Source: Waddlia sp964635295 (lineage in GTDB: Bacteria; Chlamydiota; Chlamydiia; Chlamydiales; Waddliaceae). Taken from it: DNA of 10,917 bases. The stretch lies in the NCBI GenBank assembly GCA_964635295.1, contig CAZWOB010000067.1:1-10917 (forward strand), written 5' to 3'. This document shows, one piece after another, positions 1 to 7,000 of this stretch (position 1 is the first letter of the stretch; every line of letters begins with the position of its first letter). A program made the translations under genes and the position numbers. A model generated the notes under the pieces. The model searched no databases, was not told where the DNA came from, and worked only from the letters and a program-made list of their open reading frames with translations.

Positions 1-1232
1 CGCTTGTTTGAATGCTTGATGTGCGGAGGTTTGTTGTCAGCAATCGTATCTTTGTCGATGATGATTTCCTGAACCGTATCGTCAGAGGGAACATCGAACA
101 TAAGGTCACGCATCGCATTTTCCAAAATCATCCGCAAAGCCCTTGCACCCGTTCCTGCTTCAATCGCTTTTTTCGCAACTTCCTGCAGAGCGTCATCAGT
201 AAATGATAACTTTACGCCTTCCATTTCAAACATCGAAATGTATTGTTTAATGACGGCGTTCTTCGGCTCAGTCAGGATGAGGACAAGGTCTTCTACCGTG
301 AGCTCATTGCAGTTTGCAATTGTGTGGAAACGGCCTACGAACTCTGGAATCATACCGGATTGGATCAGATCTTCGGGTTCAACCTGCGCTAGAAGCTCCG
401 ACTTCTTGTGTGGATCGACCGATTTTCCTTCCTGAGAGGAAAAGCCGATCGTTGATCGTCCCAAACGTTTTGCGACAATCTGATCGAGGTTGACAAAGGC
501 TCCTCCGATAATGAACAGGATATTCTCGGTGTTCACTTTGATGTATTCCTGGTTAGGATGCTTTCTGCCACCCTTAGGAGGTACATTGGCAATGGTCCCC
601 TCAACAATTTTCAAGAGGGACTGCTGCACTCCTTCACCTGAGACGTCGCGCGTAATCGAAACGTTGGAAGTCGTACGATTGATCTTGTCGATCTCATCGA
701 CATAAATGATGCCAAGCTCGGCCTTTGCAACATCGTAATCAGCTGCCTGAACAAGTCGGAGAATGATGTTCTCAACATCTTCCCCCACATAACCCGCTTC
801 AGTCAATGTCGTCGCGTCAGCGATTGTGAACGGTACGTCAAGAATATGCGCCAGGGTTTTTGCGATCAGAGTTTTACCGGAACCTGTGGGGCCGAACAAG
901 AGCACGTTGGACTTGTGAAATTCGATGTCGGACTCTTTCCCTAGCGATTGGACTCTTTTGTAGTGGTTGTAAACAGCTACGGAGATCGCGCGCTTCGCTT
1001 TTTCCTGTCCAATGATATACTCGTCGAGACGTTCTTTGATCTCTTTCGGCTTGAGAACGGAGAGCTCGTAGTTTGTCGCTTTCTTCTTGTCCAGTATGCT
1101 GGAGCAGAGCCTAACGCACTTATCACAAATATAAGCGCTTGGTCCTGAGATGAGTTTTTCCACACCTTCCTCGGTACGGCCGCAGAAAGAGCAGGAAGCG
1201 ATATCTTTTGTTGCAGGTGATCTACTTGTCAT
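1..1232 (-). CDS. clpX: ATP-dependent Clp protease ATP-binding subunit ClpX (3' end cut by window)
   Basis: This is the AAA+ unfoldase that recognises tagged substrates and threads them into ClpP in the cytoplasm. The frame is open from the ATG at 1232 to the window edge (410 codons). ClpX is usually about 410-425 aa, so only a few C-terminal residues should be missing. The N-terminal zinc domain has Cys14, Cys17, Cys36 and Cys39. Walker A is GPTGSGKT at 114-121, pore loop GYVG at 147-150, and Walker B IIYVDEIDK at 175-183. The ClpX-specific GGRKHP motif follows, then an IGF loop (STIGFSSQE) of the kind that docks on ClpP, and the sensor-2 motif GTGARALR near the end. The start lies inside the end of clpP, an 11-nt overlap, and the Shine-Dalgarno is weak (CAGGT), so translation is probably coupled to clpP. 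Identity is very secure. Confidence 0.97.
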   Translation of the reverse strand, partial: MTSRSPATKDIASCSFCGRTEEGVEKLISGPSAYICDKCVRLCSSILDKKKATNYELSVLKPKEIKERLDEYIIGQEKAKRAISVAVYNHYKRVQSLGKESDIEFHKSNVLLFGPTGSGKTLIAKTLAHILDVPFTIADATTLTEAGYVGEDVENIILRLVQAADYDVAKAELGIIYVDEIDKINRTTSNVSITRDVSGEGVQQSLLKIVEGTIANVPPKGGRKHPNQEYIKVNTENILFIIGGAFVNLDQIVAKRLGRSTIGFSSQEGKSVDPHKKSELLAQVEPEDLIQSGMIPEFVGRFHTIANCNELTVEDLVLILTEPKNAVIKQYISMFEMEGVKLSFTDDALQEVAKKAIEAGTGARALRMILENAMRDLMFDVPSDDTVQEIIIDKDTIADNKPPHIKHSNK

Positions 1233-1869
1233 TTTGACCTGTTGTTTTTTCAATGATGCTGTCAATGAGACCATATTCCTTGGCCTCTTCAGGGCTCATG
1301 AAGAAATCCCTCTCAATATCTTTGGCAATTCTTTCCAGTGGCTGGCCCGTGCACTCGACTAAGATCTCATTCAGACGCTGTTTCAAAAAGAGGATCTCTT
1401 TCGCTTGAAGGGCAATATCGGAAGAGGTACCTCCGACACCGCCTGAGGGCTGGTGGATCATGACGCGGCTATTGGGAAGAGCATAGCGTTTACCCTTGTC
1501 GCCTGCTGTTAAAAGCAGAGCGCCCATCGAAGATGCCTGACCGATGCAGTAGGTGGAGACTGGGCAGGGCAGCCATTTCAATACGTCATAAATTGCCAGG
1601 CCTGCCGTGATATAGCCGCCTCTGGAATTGATATAGATATTAACATCTTTTTTGGGATCTTCCATTCTTAAGAACAGAAGCTGGGCGACGACGATGTTGG
1701 CAACGTGATCGTCAATGTCTTGGCCAATAAAGACAATCCGGTCCTTTAACAGGCGTGAAAATATATCCATTGACCGTTCGCCGCGGCCAGTGTCTTCGAT
1801 CACATATGGTGTTAAAGAGGACATTTCAGGCAATCGAATGGAGGGATCGGTATTCTTTTTCTTAGACAT
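1222..1869 (-). CDS. clpP: ATP-dependent Clp protease proteolytic subunit ClpP (ClpP2-like)
   Basis: This is the serine peptidase of the Clp barrel, 215 aa, close to the family's usual 195-210. The catalytic triad is visible: Ser114 in GQASSMGA, His139 in MIHQP and Asp188 in ERDFF. The start at 1869 has an AAGGA ribosome binding site (1877-1881) at normal spacing. It is followed by clpX with an 11-nt overlap, and it lies 84 nt downstream of tig. Chlamydiae encode two ClpP paralogues, and the one beside clpX is ClpP2, so I infer this is ClpP2. One oddity: the strongly conserved NSPGG stretch, whose glycines help form the oxyanion hole, reads NSRGG (Arg83, codon AGA). A 5-bp hairpin (CAGTT/AACTG, 1900-1914) lies upstream of the ribosome binding site. 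No convincing separate promoter was found, so transcription with tig is likely. Confidence 0.97.
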   Translation of the reverse strand: MSKKKNTDPSIRLPEMSSLTPYVIEDTGRGERSMDIFSRLLKDRIVFIGQDIDDHVANIVVAQLLFLRMEDPKKDVNIYINSRGGYITAGLAIYDVLKWLPCPVSTYCIGQASSMGALLLTAGDKGKRYALPNSRVMIHQPSGGVGGTSSDIALQAKEILFLKQRLNEILVECTGQPLERIAKDIERDFFMSPEEAKEYGLIDSIIEKTTGQNDK

Positions 1870-1953
1870 GCGTTATTCCTTGAAATTAGACTCTATCTAC
1901 AGTTCACACAACTGAAGCATTTCTAGCAACGAAAAAAGTTAGAGACACTCGAT

Positions 1954-3273
1954 TTACTCCGCTGTCGCCTGCTCGATTAGGAAGTCTTTGACTTTCTGTG
2001 ATAATAAATTGACGTAAACCTTACTGCGCACTTCCTCCGGATCCATAGAGGTATCGATCGGGGAAGCCTGACTGTACATCTGCATCATGAGTTCACGAAC
2101 AAGCTCGTCTTGTGATACAGAGATTTTATTTGCATCTGCGACATGGCGTGAGATGAAGAATAGGCGGAAAGCTTGCTGCACTTCGCTTAGGATCTTCTCT
2201 TTCATTTCTTCGAGCTTTTCGGTGATCTCTTCTTCAGTTTCACCGGCGCTCTTCAATTTGTGCTTCATGTAATTTAAACGGTTGTTTAATTCCCGGTTGA
2301 CCAATGTGTCCGGCACATCAAATGGGAAATTCTTAATTAGAAAGTCGTCCACTTGCATGCGGAGCTTATGTCTCACATCCTCTTCAGCTTGCGTGTTAAG
2401 GTTGGAGGTAAGCTTCTCTTTTAGATCTTCTACAGACTCAGCCCCAACTTTTTGTGCCAGCTCTTCATTGAGATCGGGCAGCTTGGGAACTTTGATCGAT
2501 TTAATTGTGATCTTGCACTCTGTCGGGGTGAATTCCGTATCGGGATCGAGGTCTTCAGAGCGTTCGCTGACACCTTCGACAGTATCACCAATGTTTTTGC
2601 CAAGGACCAGCTTCAGCATCCAGTCGCCCATTTTTCCATCGACAGCTTCAAACCGGGTATCTTTGCAGATGAATGTCCCGGGGTTCGAAGCATCCTCGAT
2701 ATCCACATCAATATAATCACCTTTCTCAACGCCGCGGTCTTCGATGTCATCCCAGGAGGCATGATGGAGTTGGATGTTCTTGATTGACTCTTCGATATCT
2801 TCGTCAGAAATCTCTTTCTTTTCGATGGAGTTGATTTTTAATGATTTAGGGTCTATCTCAGGTATTTCGGGGGAGGATTCGAATTCGATTTGTATTTTTC
2901 CGCCGTCTTTACGGGACGCGTCGCGCAATTCCGGCTTTTCAATCGTATCCTGGCTTAATGGGAAGATGTTGACCAATTTCACGGCTTCCTGAAATGCTGT
3001 CTGGACCATAATGTCCTGCCATTCCTGGTTGATGAACTTGCCGTAGTTTTCTTCTACCATCTTCGCTGGCGCTTTTCCCTTGCGGAAGCCGGGAAGAGAG
3101 ACTTCTTTATTGATTTTCTTGATCGCCTTTTGGTAGGCGGCCTCTGAAGCTAGAGGGGAAACCTGAATGTCCAAACGGACCTTGCAGCCTGGAAATCGGT
3201 TTACCGATACGCTAAGGTGTTCATTTTCAAAGGTTTCTTGGCTTTTTTTTGATTCTTGATTCTTGTCGCTCAT
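1954..3273 (-). CDS. tig: Trigger factor, ribosome-associated chaperone
   Basis: Trigger factor binds the ribosome at the exit tunnel and shields nascent chains. The protein is 439 aa from the chosen start, typical for the family (about 430-450). The frame is open up to an ATG at 3354. The ATG at 3273 (MSDKNQ) is preferred because it has an AAGG ribosome binding site 5 nt upstream and gives the normal length; the 27-residue extension resembles no trigger factor I know. The N-terminal domain carries the ribosome-docking signature GFRKGKAP at 62-69. Residues about 160-260 occupy the FKBP-like PPIase position, but the usual family motifs there are hard to find. Residues about 265-439 form the charged helical C-terminal chaperone domain. 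It is the first protein gene of the tig-clpP-clpX block, 93 nt downstream of the tRNA-Gly on the same strand. Confidence 0.95.
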   Translation of the reverse strand: MSDKNQESKKSQETFENEHLSVSVNRFPGCKVRLDIQVSPLASEAAYQKAIKKINKEVSLPGFRKGKAPAKMVEENYGKFINQEWQDIMVQTAFQEAVKLVNIFPLSQDTIEKPELRDASRKDGGKIQIEFESSPEIPEIDPKSLKINSIEKKEISDEDIEESIKNIQLHHASWDDIEDRGVEKGDYIDVDIEDASNPGTFICKDTRFEAVDGKMGDWMLKLVLGKNIGDTVEGVSERSEDLDPDTEFTPTECKITIKSIKVPKLPDLNEELAQKVGAESVEDLKEKLTSNLNTQAEEDVRHKLRMQVDDFLIKNFPFDVPDTLVNRELNNRLNYMKHKLKSAGETEEEITEKLEEMKEKILSEVQQAFRLFFISRHVADANKISVSQDELVRELMMQMYSQASPIDTSMDPEEVRSKVYVNLLSQKVKDFLIEQATAE

Positions 3274-3277
3274 GATT

Positions 3278-3284
3278 ACCTTGA
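3278..3284 (-). promoter_or_regulatory. Ribosome binding site deciding the tig start
   Basis: The minus strand reads TCAAGGT here, placing AAGG 5 nt before the ATG at 3273. This supports the internal start over the upstream in-frame ATG at 3354. Confidence 0.7.
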
Positions 3285-3366
3285 TTGTTATGTACCGATG
3301 GCAAACGAAAACTCTGTTTGAGTCTTTATCCCTATTTAGCATTTGCCACAGCAAAAGGGAAGAAAT

Positions 3367-3438
3367 AGCGGGTGATGAGATTCGAACTCACGACCCTCAC
3401 GTTGGCAACGTGATGCTCTACCACTGAGCTACACCCGC
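3367..3438 (-). tRNA. tRNA-Gly (anticodon GCC)
   Basis: The minus strand folds as a full cloverleaf of 72 nt. The acceptor stem GCGGGTG pairs with CACCCGC. The D arm contains GCTCAGTGGTAGAGC. The anticodon arm TCACG-TTGCCAA-CGTGA gives anticodon GCC (plus-strand 3404-3406), reading GGC and GGU codons. The T arm contains TTCGAAT. The discriminator base is T and no CCA is encoded, so the tail must be added by CCA nucleotidyltransferase. It lies just upstream of tig on the same strand, as recalled for chlamydial genomes, and may share a transcript with tig. Confidence 0.97.
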
Positions 3439-3446
3439 ATATGTTA

Positions 3447-3469
3447 ACCGAACTTGCAATTCATTCGGT
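3447..3469. repeat. Short inverted repeat upstream of tRNA-Gly
   Basis: ACCGAA (3447-3452) is mirrored by TTCGGT (3464-3469) around an 11-nt spacer, starting 9 nt upstream of the tRNA 5' end. It lies where the tRNA transcription start or core promoter should be. It could be an operator or a leader hairpin, but six-base arms can arise by chance. Confidence 0.3.
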
Positions 3470-3631
3470 ATCAGGAAAGTGAAAGAAAAAGACTAATTGA
3501 TTTCTCCGTTTTCACGCAACATTTTTAATCACCAGAGCTAAAAATTTTCGAAATTATGACAATTTCAAAGGAATTTTTTGGATGTTGTACGGATTTTTAT
3601 TCAGACAGGTTCATAAAGCAGAGAAAAGCGC

Positions 3632-3674
3632 CGGTTCTAAATCTAAGAATGGAGGAAACTTTGATCTAGAACCG
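3632..3674. repeat. Imperfect stem-loop in the divergent spacer
   Basis: Left arm CGGTTCTAAATC (3632-3643) and right arm GATCTAGAACCG (3663-3674) pair at 11 of 12 positions, with one A-C mismatch at 3640/3666 and a 19-nt loop. Neither side is followed by a clean run of T, so a classical intrinsic terminator is unlikely. Possible roles are a protein-binding inverted repeat or part of a small RNA. No gene is assigned. Confidence 0.5.
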
Positions 3675-3824
3675 ACAGTAGATACTTTTAATTAGTTCGA
3701 TCATTTTAATTGATTGTTTAAATAAAGTCAAATTATGTACTTTTATAAAACTATTTAATTAAAAACTGACATTATATTTTCCGGGGAAACTGTTGGAGGT
3801 GCGTGTATACTGATAAGTTTTTGA

Positions 3825-3849
3825 GAGGGTGTCTACAAAGTAAATGAAG
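3825..3849 (+). repeat. Left terminal inverted repeat of the MITE-like element
   Basis: This 25-bp arm begins GAGGGTGTCTACAAAG and differs from the reverse complement of the right arm at one base (T at 3845 versus C). It is preceded by TGA. Confidence 0.8.
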
Positions 3850-3963
3850 TTTAGATTGTGACAGATTTTTCTCTGGGAGGATCGCTTGGAAGACGAGGTA
3901 AACTGGTATCAGTTGGTGAGTCTGAAAGTGATTCTACCGGGGAAAAAGATGTTGCAAGATGAG

Positions 3964-3988
3964 CTTCGTTTACTTTGTAGACACCCTC
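3964..3988 (-). repeat. Right terminal inverted repeat of the MITE-like element
   Basis: This 25-bp arm ends CTTTGTAGACACCCTC and is the inverted copy of the left arm with one mismatch. It is followed by TGA. Confidence 0.8.
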
Positions 3989-4004
3989 TGATTGGACAAA
4001 GTTA

Positions 4005-4033
4005 ATGACATTATCTTCTCGCATAGATATGAT
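4005..4033 (+). promoter_or_regulatory. Predicted sigma70-type promoter for the SNF2-mreB-pckG run
   Basis: A -35 box ATGACA (4005-4010, 5 of 6 to consensus) and a -10 box TATGAT (4028-4033, 5 of 6) are separated by exactly 17 nt. Transcription would begin near 4040, leaving a leader of about 34 nt before the ATG at 4074. The first in-frame ATG at 4005 lies inside this -35 box, which argues against it as the translation start. No transcript data are available, so this is a consensus match only. Confidence 0.6.
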
Positions 4034-4057
4034 GCGATATCTCGACATTCACATATT

Positions 4058-4065
4058 GGGAAGGA
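4058..4065 (+). promoter_or_regulatory. Ribosome binding site deciding the SNF2 helicase start
   Basis: GGGAAGGA lies 8 nt before the ATG at 4074 and is a strong Shine-Dalgarno match. The earlier in-frame ATG codons at 4005, 4029 and 4032 have no comparable site. Confidence 0.7.
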
Positions 4066-4073
4066 ATGCGGTA

Positions 4074-7000
4074 ATGATCAATTTTCGCACGCTTAAAAAA
4101 GATTTTTCTCCTTCTATTCTCAATGAAGGGAAGCAGTTTTTCGAACAAAAAATGGTGCTGTCCGCCAAAATTCTGAGTTTGACGGCAGATACTGTCAGGC
4201 TCAGCTGTCAAGTCTTAGGCAATTTCGAGAATTCTTATGAATGCGAAATTGAAATTGACCGCCTGGACTCATCGATTATCGATTCCGATTGCGATTGTTC
4301 CTACAAGTACGACTGCCAACATTTGGCTGCTGTCGTTTTCTATCTAGAGCAGTATCTGGACAAGCTGGTCGTTGCGTATTCGAAAGAAGCTTCGATCGAA
4401 GAGTCCGGTGATATTGACGACGAAGAAAAAGAAACGATCATGAAAACGATCGAAGAAGCGAAGTCCAAAGAGGTTGTCCGCAAGGGGAATAAATACAAAA
4501 AAGAGCTTCTGGAAGAGTATGTCAACGCGTCCAAGGTGTTGGGCCAGTCGCCCTTTTTTGTTCCTGAAGAGCATATTCCTGAAGATAAGGCCGAACTCCT
4601 CCTTCTTTATTCGATCGATAAAGTGACCGATAATAAAGTTGATGTTCAATTAGCTTTGAGGCTTCCTTCGAGGTCGAAGCCGATGAATGTTCCGAATATC
4701 TCGGAATTTTTGGACTCTATCCGCTATTCTGAAAAGCTTTTCATAGGAAATAAGAAATTTCATTTTTCGAGAAGTTCATTTGACAAGATGAGCCTCGGCA
4801 CCCTCGAAATATTATTGGACCACCTGAAATGTTCATCGGGAACCGAAGACAAGGCGGCTCGCTTTGGCAGTATCGACCTGGAAGCTTTCGGAAATATTTT
4901 AGCCCATGCCCATCGGATAACGACTGAAAATCTCCAATCCCTCGTAGGAAATGATGAAGGTGAGGCAAGAAGGCAGATCGTTCAAGGCATTTACAATGAA
5001 ACTCTGGAAGAGCCGTTGACAACTTCCAACGCCTTTGCGCAACTTAGGTTCGAGCTGGAGTATCTGGAAGTTTCCTCGCCGAAAATACTCCTCAACCCTA
5101 CTCTTGTCGTCGAAGATAAGCTCATCAAGGTATTAGAAGACGCTCTTCTGTTCGAATGTTCAGATCCGGGAATGATCTATCAGGGAACATACTACCGTTT
5201 TGATCCGATGATCAAACGGTGCCACTTGAAAAACCTGTACCCCATTCGCGATATCGTCATCCCTGAACCGCTATTCGGCACTTTTGTCGAAAATTCGCTT
5301 CCTGAGCTGCTGCGGTTTGCCGAAGTTGCAAACCAGGAGATGATCGAGAATTTCGTCACGCTGCCGTTCGCCGGAAACCTGGAAGCGGAATGTGAGATCA
5401 GCTACCTTGACGGAGAGCTTGAAGCGACTTTGCACTTTTTATACGACACCATCAAAGTGCCGGCATCTCCGAGCCACTTGGAACTGTCCCACATTGATCC
5501 ATTTGTGACCGAGGATGGCATTGTCGCTAGAAATCTAACTGAAGAAAGAAGGATCATCGACGCGCTTTTCCAGGATTTTATTTTTGATGCGAAACAGGGG
5601 AGCTTCTCTGTTAAATCAGAAAAAAAGATTGTCGAGTTCATGACTGAAGTGATTCCTCAAAATCAGGATATCGTTCAGTTTTTATGTCCGGAGAACCTTC
5701 TGGACCAGTTTTTATATGACGACACAACTTTTACCCTGAAGCTGAAAGAGACAGAGAGGATCGACCTCTACGAGATTGATTTAAAGGTTAACGGATATTT
5801 GAACGGTTTGTCTGTCGACCTTCTCTGGGAGTGTTTGGCATCCAGGCGTTCATTTATTGAATTGGGAAGGGCGAAGTCTAAAAAGCAGGAAGCGAAAAAG
5901 AATAAGATCCTCGTTCTGGACCTTGACCGCCTGGCGCCGGTCGTCCAGATCTTTGATGAGCTGGGGATCAACCAGCTGGATGATCATAAGGAGCAAAAAC
6001 CGCTCTGGAGCCTGGCCAGTATCAATCCTGAACAATTTGAAGAGTTGCCGATCAAGTTTTCGATGAGCAGAAGGTTGATGGAAATCCAAAAACAGATGAT
6101 CAGCACCGAAGTTCCTGAGTTGAAAGCTTTCCCGAAGGAGATCAAAGCCAGCTTGAGGGAATATCAGAAACAGGGGGTGGGCTGGCTTGAGCAATTAAGG
6201 GCGATGCATCTTAATGGAGTCCTGGCCGATGACATGGGGCTTGGAAAGACCTTGCAGGCGATTATCTCATTGACCCAGTATAAAAAGGATCACCCAGACT
6301 CATTGTCTATCGTCATTTGTCCGACGTCTCTCGTCTACAACTGGAAAGAGGAATTCACAAAATTCAATCCGAAGTTGAAGACCCTTCCAATCGATGGAAC
6401 GCCTCAACAGCGCAAGAAATTGATCGGCGGGCTTAAAAAATACGATGTGGCGATCACTTCGTACAGTCTTTTGCAGAAAGATATTGAAGAATACAAGAAA
6501 ATTGATTTTGGCTATGCAATTTTGGACGAGGCTCAGCACATCAAGAACAGAGCGACCCGCAATGCAAAATCGGTCAAAATGCTCAATTGCGCTCACAGGT
6601 TGATCCTGACAGGTACGCCAATTGAGAACTCGCTTGACGAGCTCTGGAGCTTATTTGATTTCTTAATGCCGGGGCTGCTCAGCTCCTACGATCGCTTTGT
6701 CGAAAAATATATCCGGTCCTCGACCCAGGGAGACCAGAACAAGCTGGAAAATCTTCGAAGAAAACTGTCTCCTTTTATTTTGCGCCGCATGAAGAAAGAC
6801 GTGTTGTCCGAACTGCCGCCGGTTTCTGAAATTGTGTATCACTGCCATCTTTCTGACGAACAGAAAAAGCTATACAGCTCATACGCTAAATCCGCGCGCG
6901 AGGAACTTTCACAGCTGGTGAAAAAGGAAGGGTTCGACAAGGTGCAGATCCATGTTTTGGCGACTTTGACCAGACTAAAACAGATCTGCTGCCATCCCGC

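Larger units (their letters stand above)
3825..3988. mobile_element. MITE-like non-autonomous element, 164 bp, with TGA target duplication
   Basis: The element is bounded by 25-bp terminal inverted repeats (3825-3849 and 3964-3988) that match at 24 of 25 positions; the tips read GAGGGTGTCTACAAAGTAAA. Directly outside both ends is the trinucleotide TGA (3822-3824 and 3989-3991), as expected for a 3-bp target duplication. The 114-bp interior encodes no transposase and shows no recognisable domain. A 3-bp TNA duplication is typical of the IS1031 group of the IS5 family, so an IS5-type transposase acting in trans is a reasonable inference, not an identification. The element sits in the spacer, 16 nt upstream of the SNF2 promoter -35 box, so it leaves both flanking transcription units intact. 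The alternative is a simple long-range regulatory hairpin, but the abutting TGA repeats favour insertion. Confidence 0.75.
3439..4073. other. Divergent intergenic region, 635 nt, no convincing gene
   Basis: This spacer separates the minus-strand tRNA-Gly/tig block from the plus-strand SNF2 gene, so it should hold promoters in both directions. It is clearly more AT-rich than the genes, most of all at about 3690-3780. It contains a short inverted repeat (3447-3469), an imperfect stem-loop (3632-3674), a MITE-like element (3825-3988) and a promoter (4005-4033). An isolated TATACT at 3806-3811 resembles a -10 box but has no matching -35. I could not settle on a promoter for the tRNA. The longest plus-strand ATG frame outside the element (3556-3669, 37 codons) has no ribosome binding site and no recognisable product. 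Confidence 0.75.

Noticed and set aside
1870..1953. Possible separate promoter for clpP between tig and clpP
   Set aside because: The best candidate (TTGTGT, 17 nt, TAATTT on the minus strand) matches only half of each consensus box.
2282..2716. 144-codon plus-strand frame opposite tig
   Set aside because: It is a shadow of the well-supported trigger factor gene on the other strand; Ser-rich, with no family features.
3274..3354. Upstream 27-codon extension of tig from the ATG at 3354
   Set aside because: The ATG at 3273 has the ribosome binding site and gives the normal family length.
3400..3416. Palindrome-like CACGTTGGCAACGTG as a regulatory site
   Set aside because: It is the anticodon stem and loop of the tRNA-Gly.
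3556..3669. 37-codon plus-strand ATG frame in the spacer
   Set aside because: No ribosome binding site precedes it, the product matches nothing I know, and its end runs into the stem-loop.
3851..4048. 65-codon minus-strand frame crossing the MITE-like element
   Set aside because: It has no supporting homology, begins outside the element, crosses the SNF2 promoter and stops just inside the left repeat. It is best explained as a chance open frame.
4005..4073. Upstream 23-codon extension of the SNF2 gene from the ATG at 4005
   Set aside because: That ATG is inside the predicted -35 box, and the strong ribosome binding site serves the ATG at 4074.
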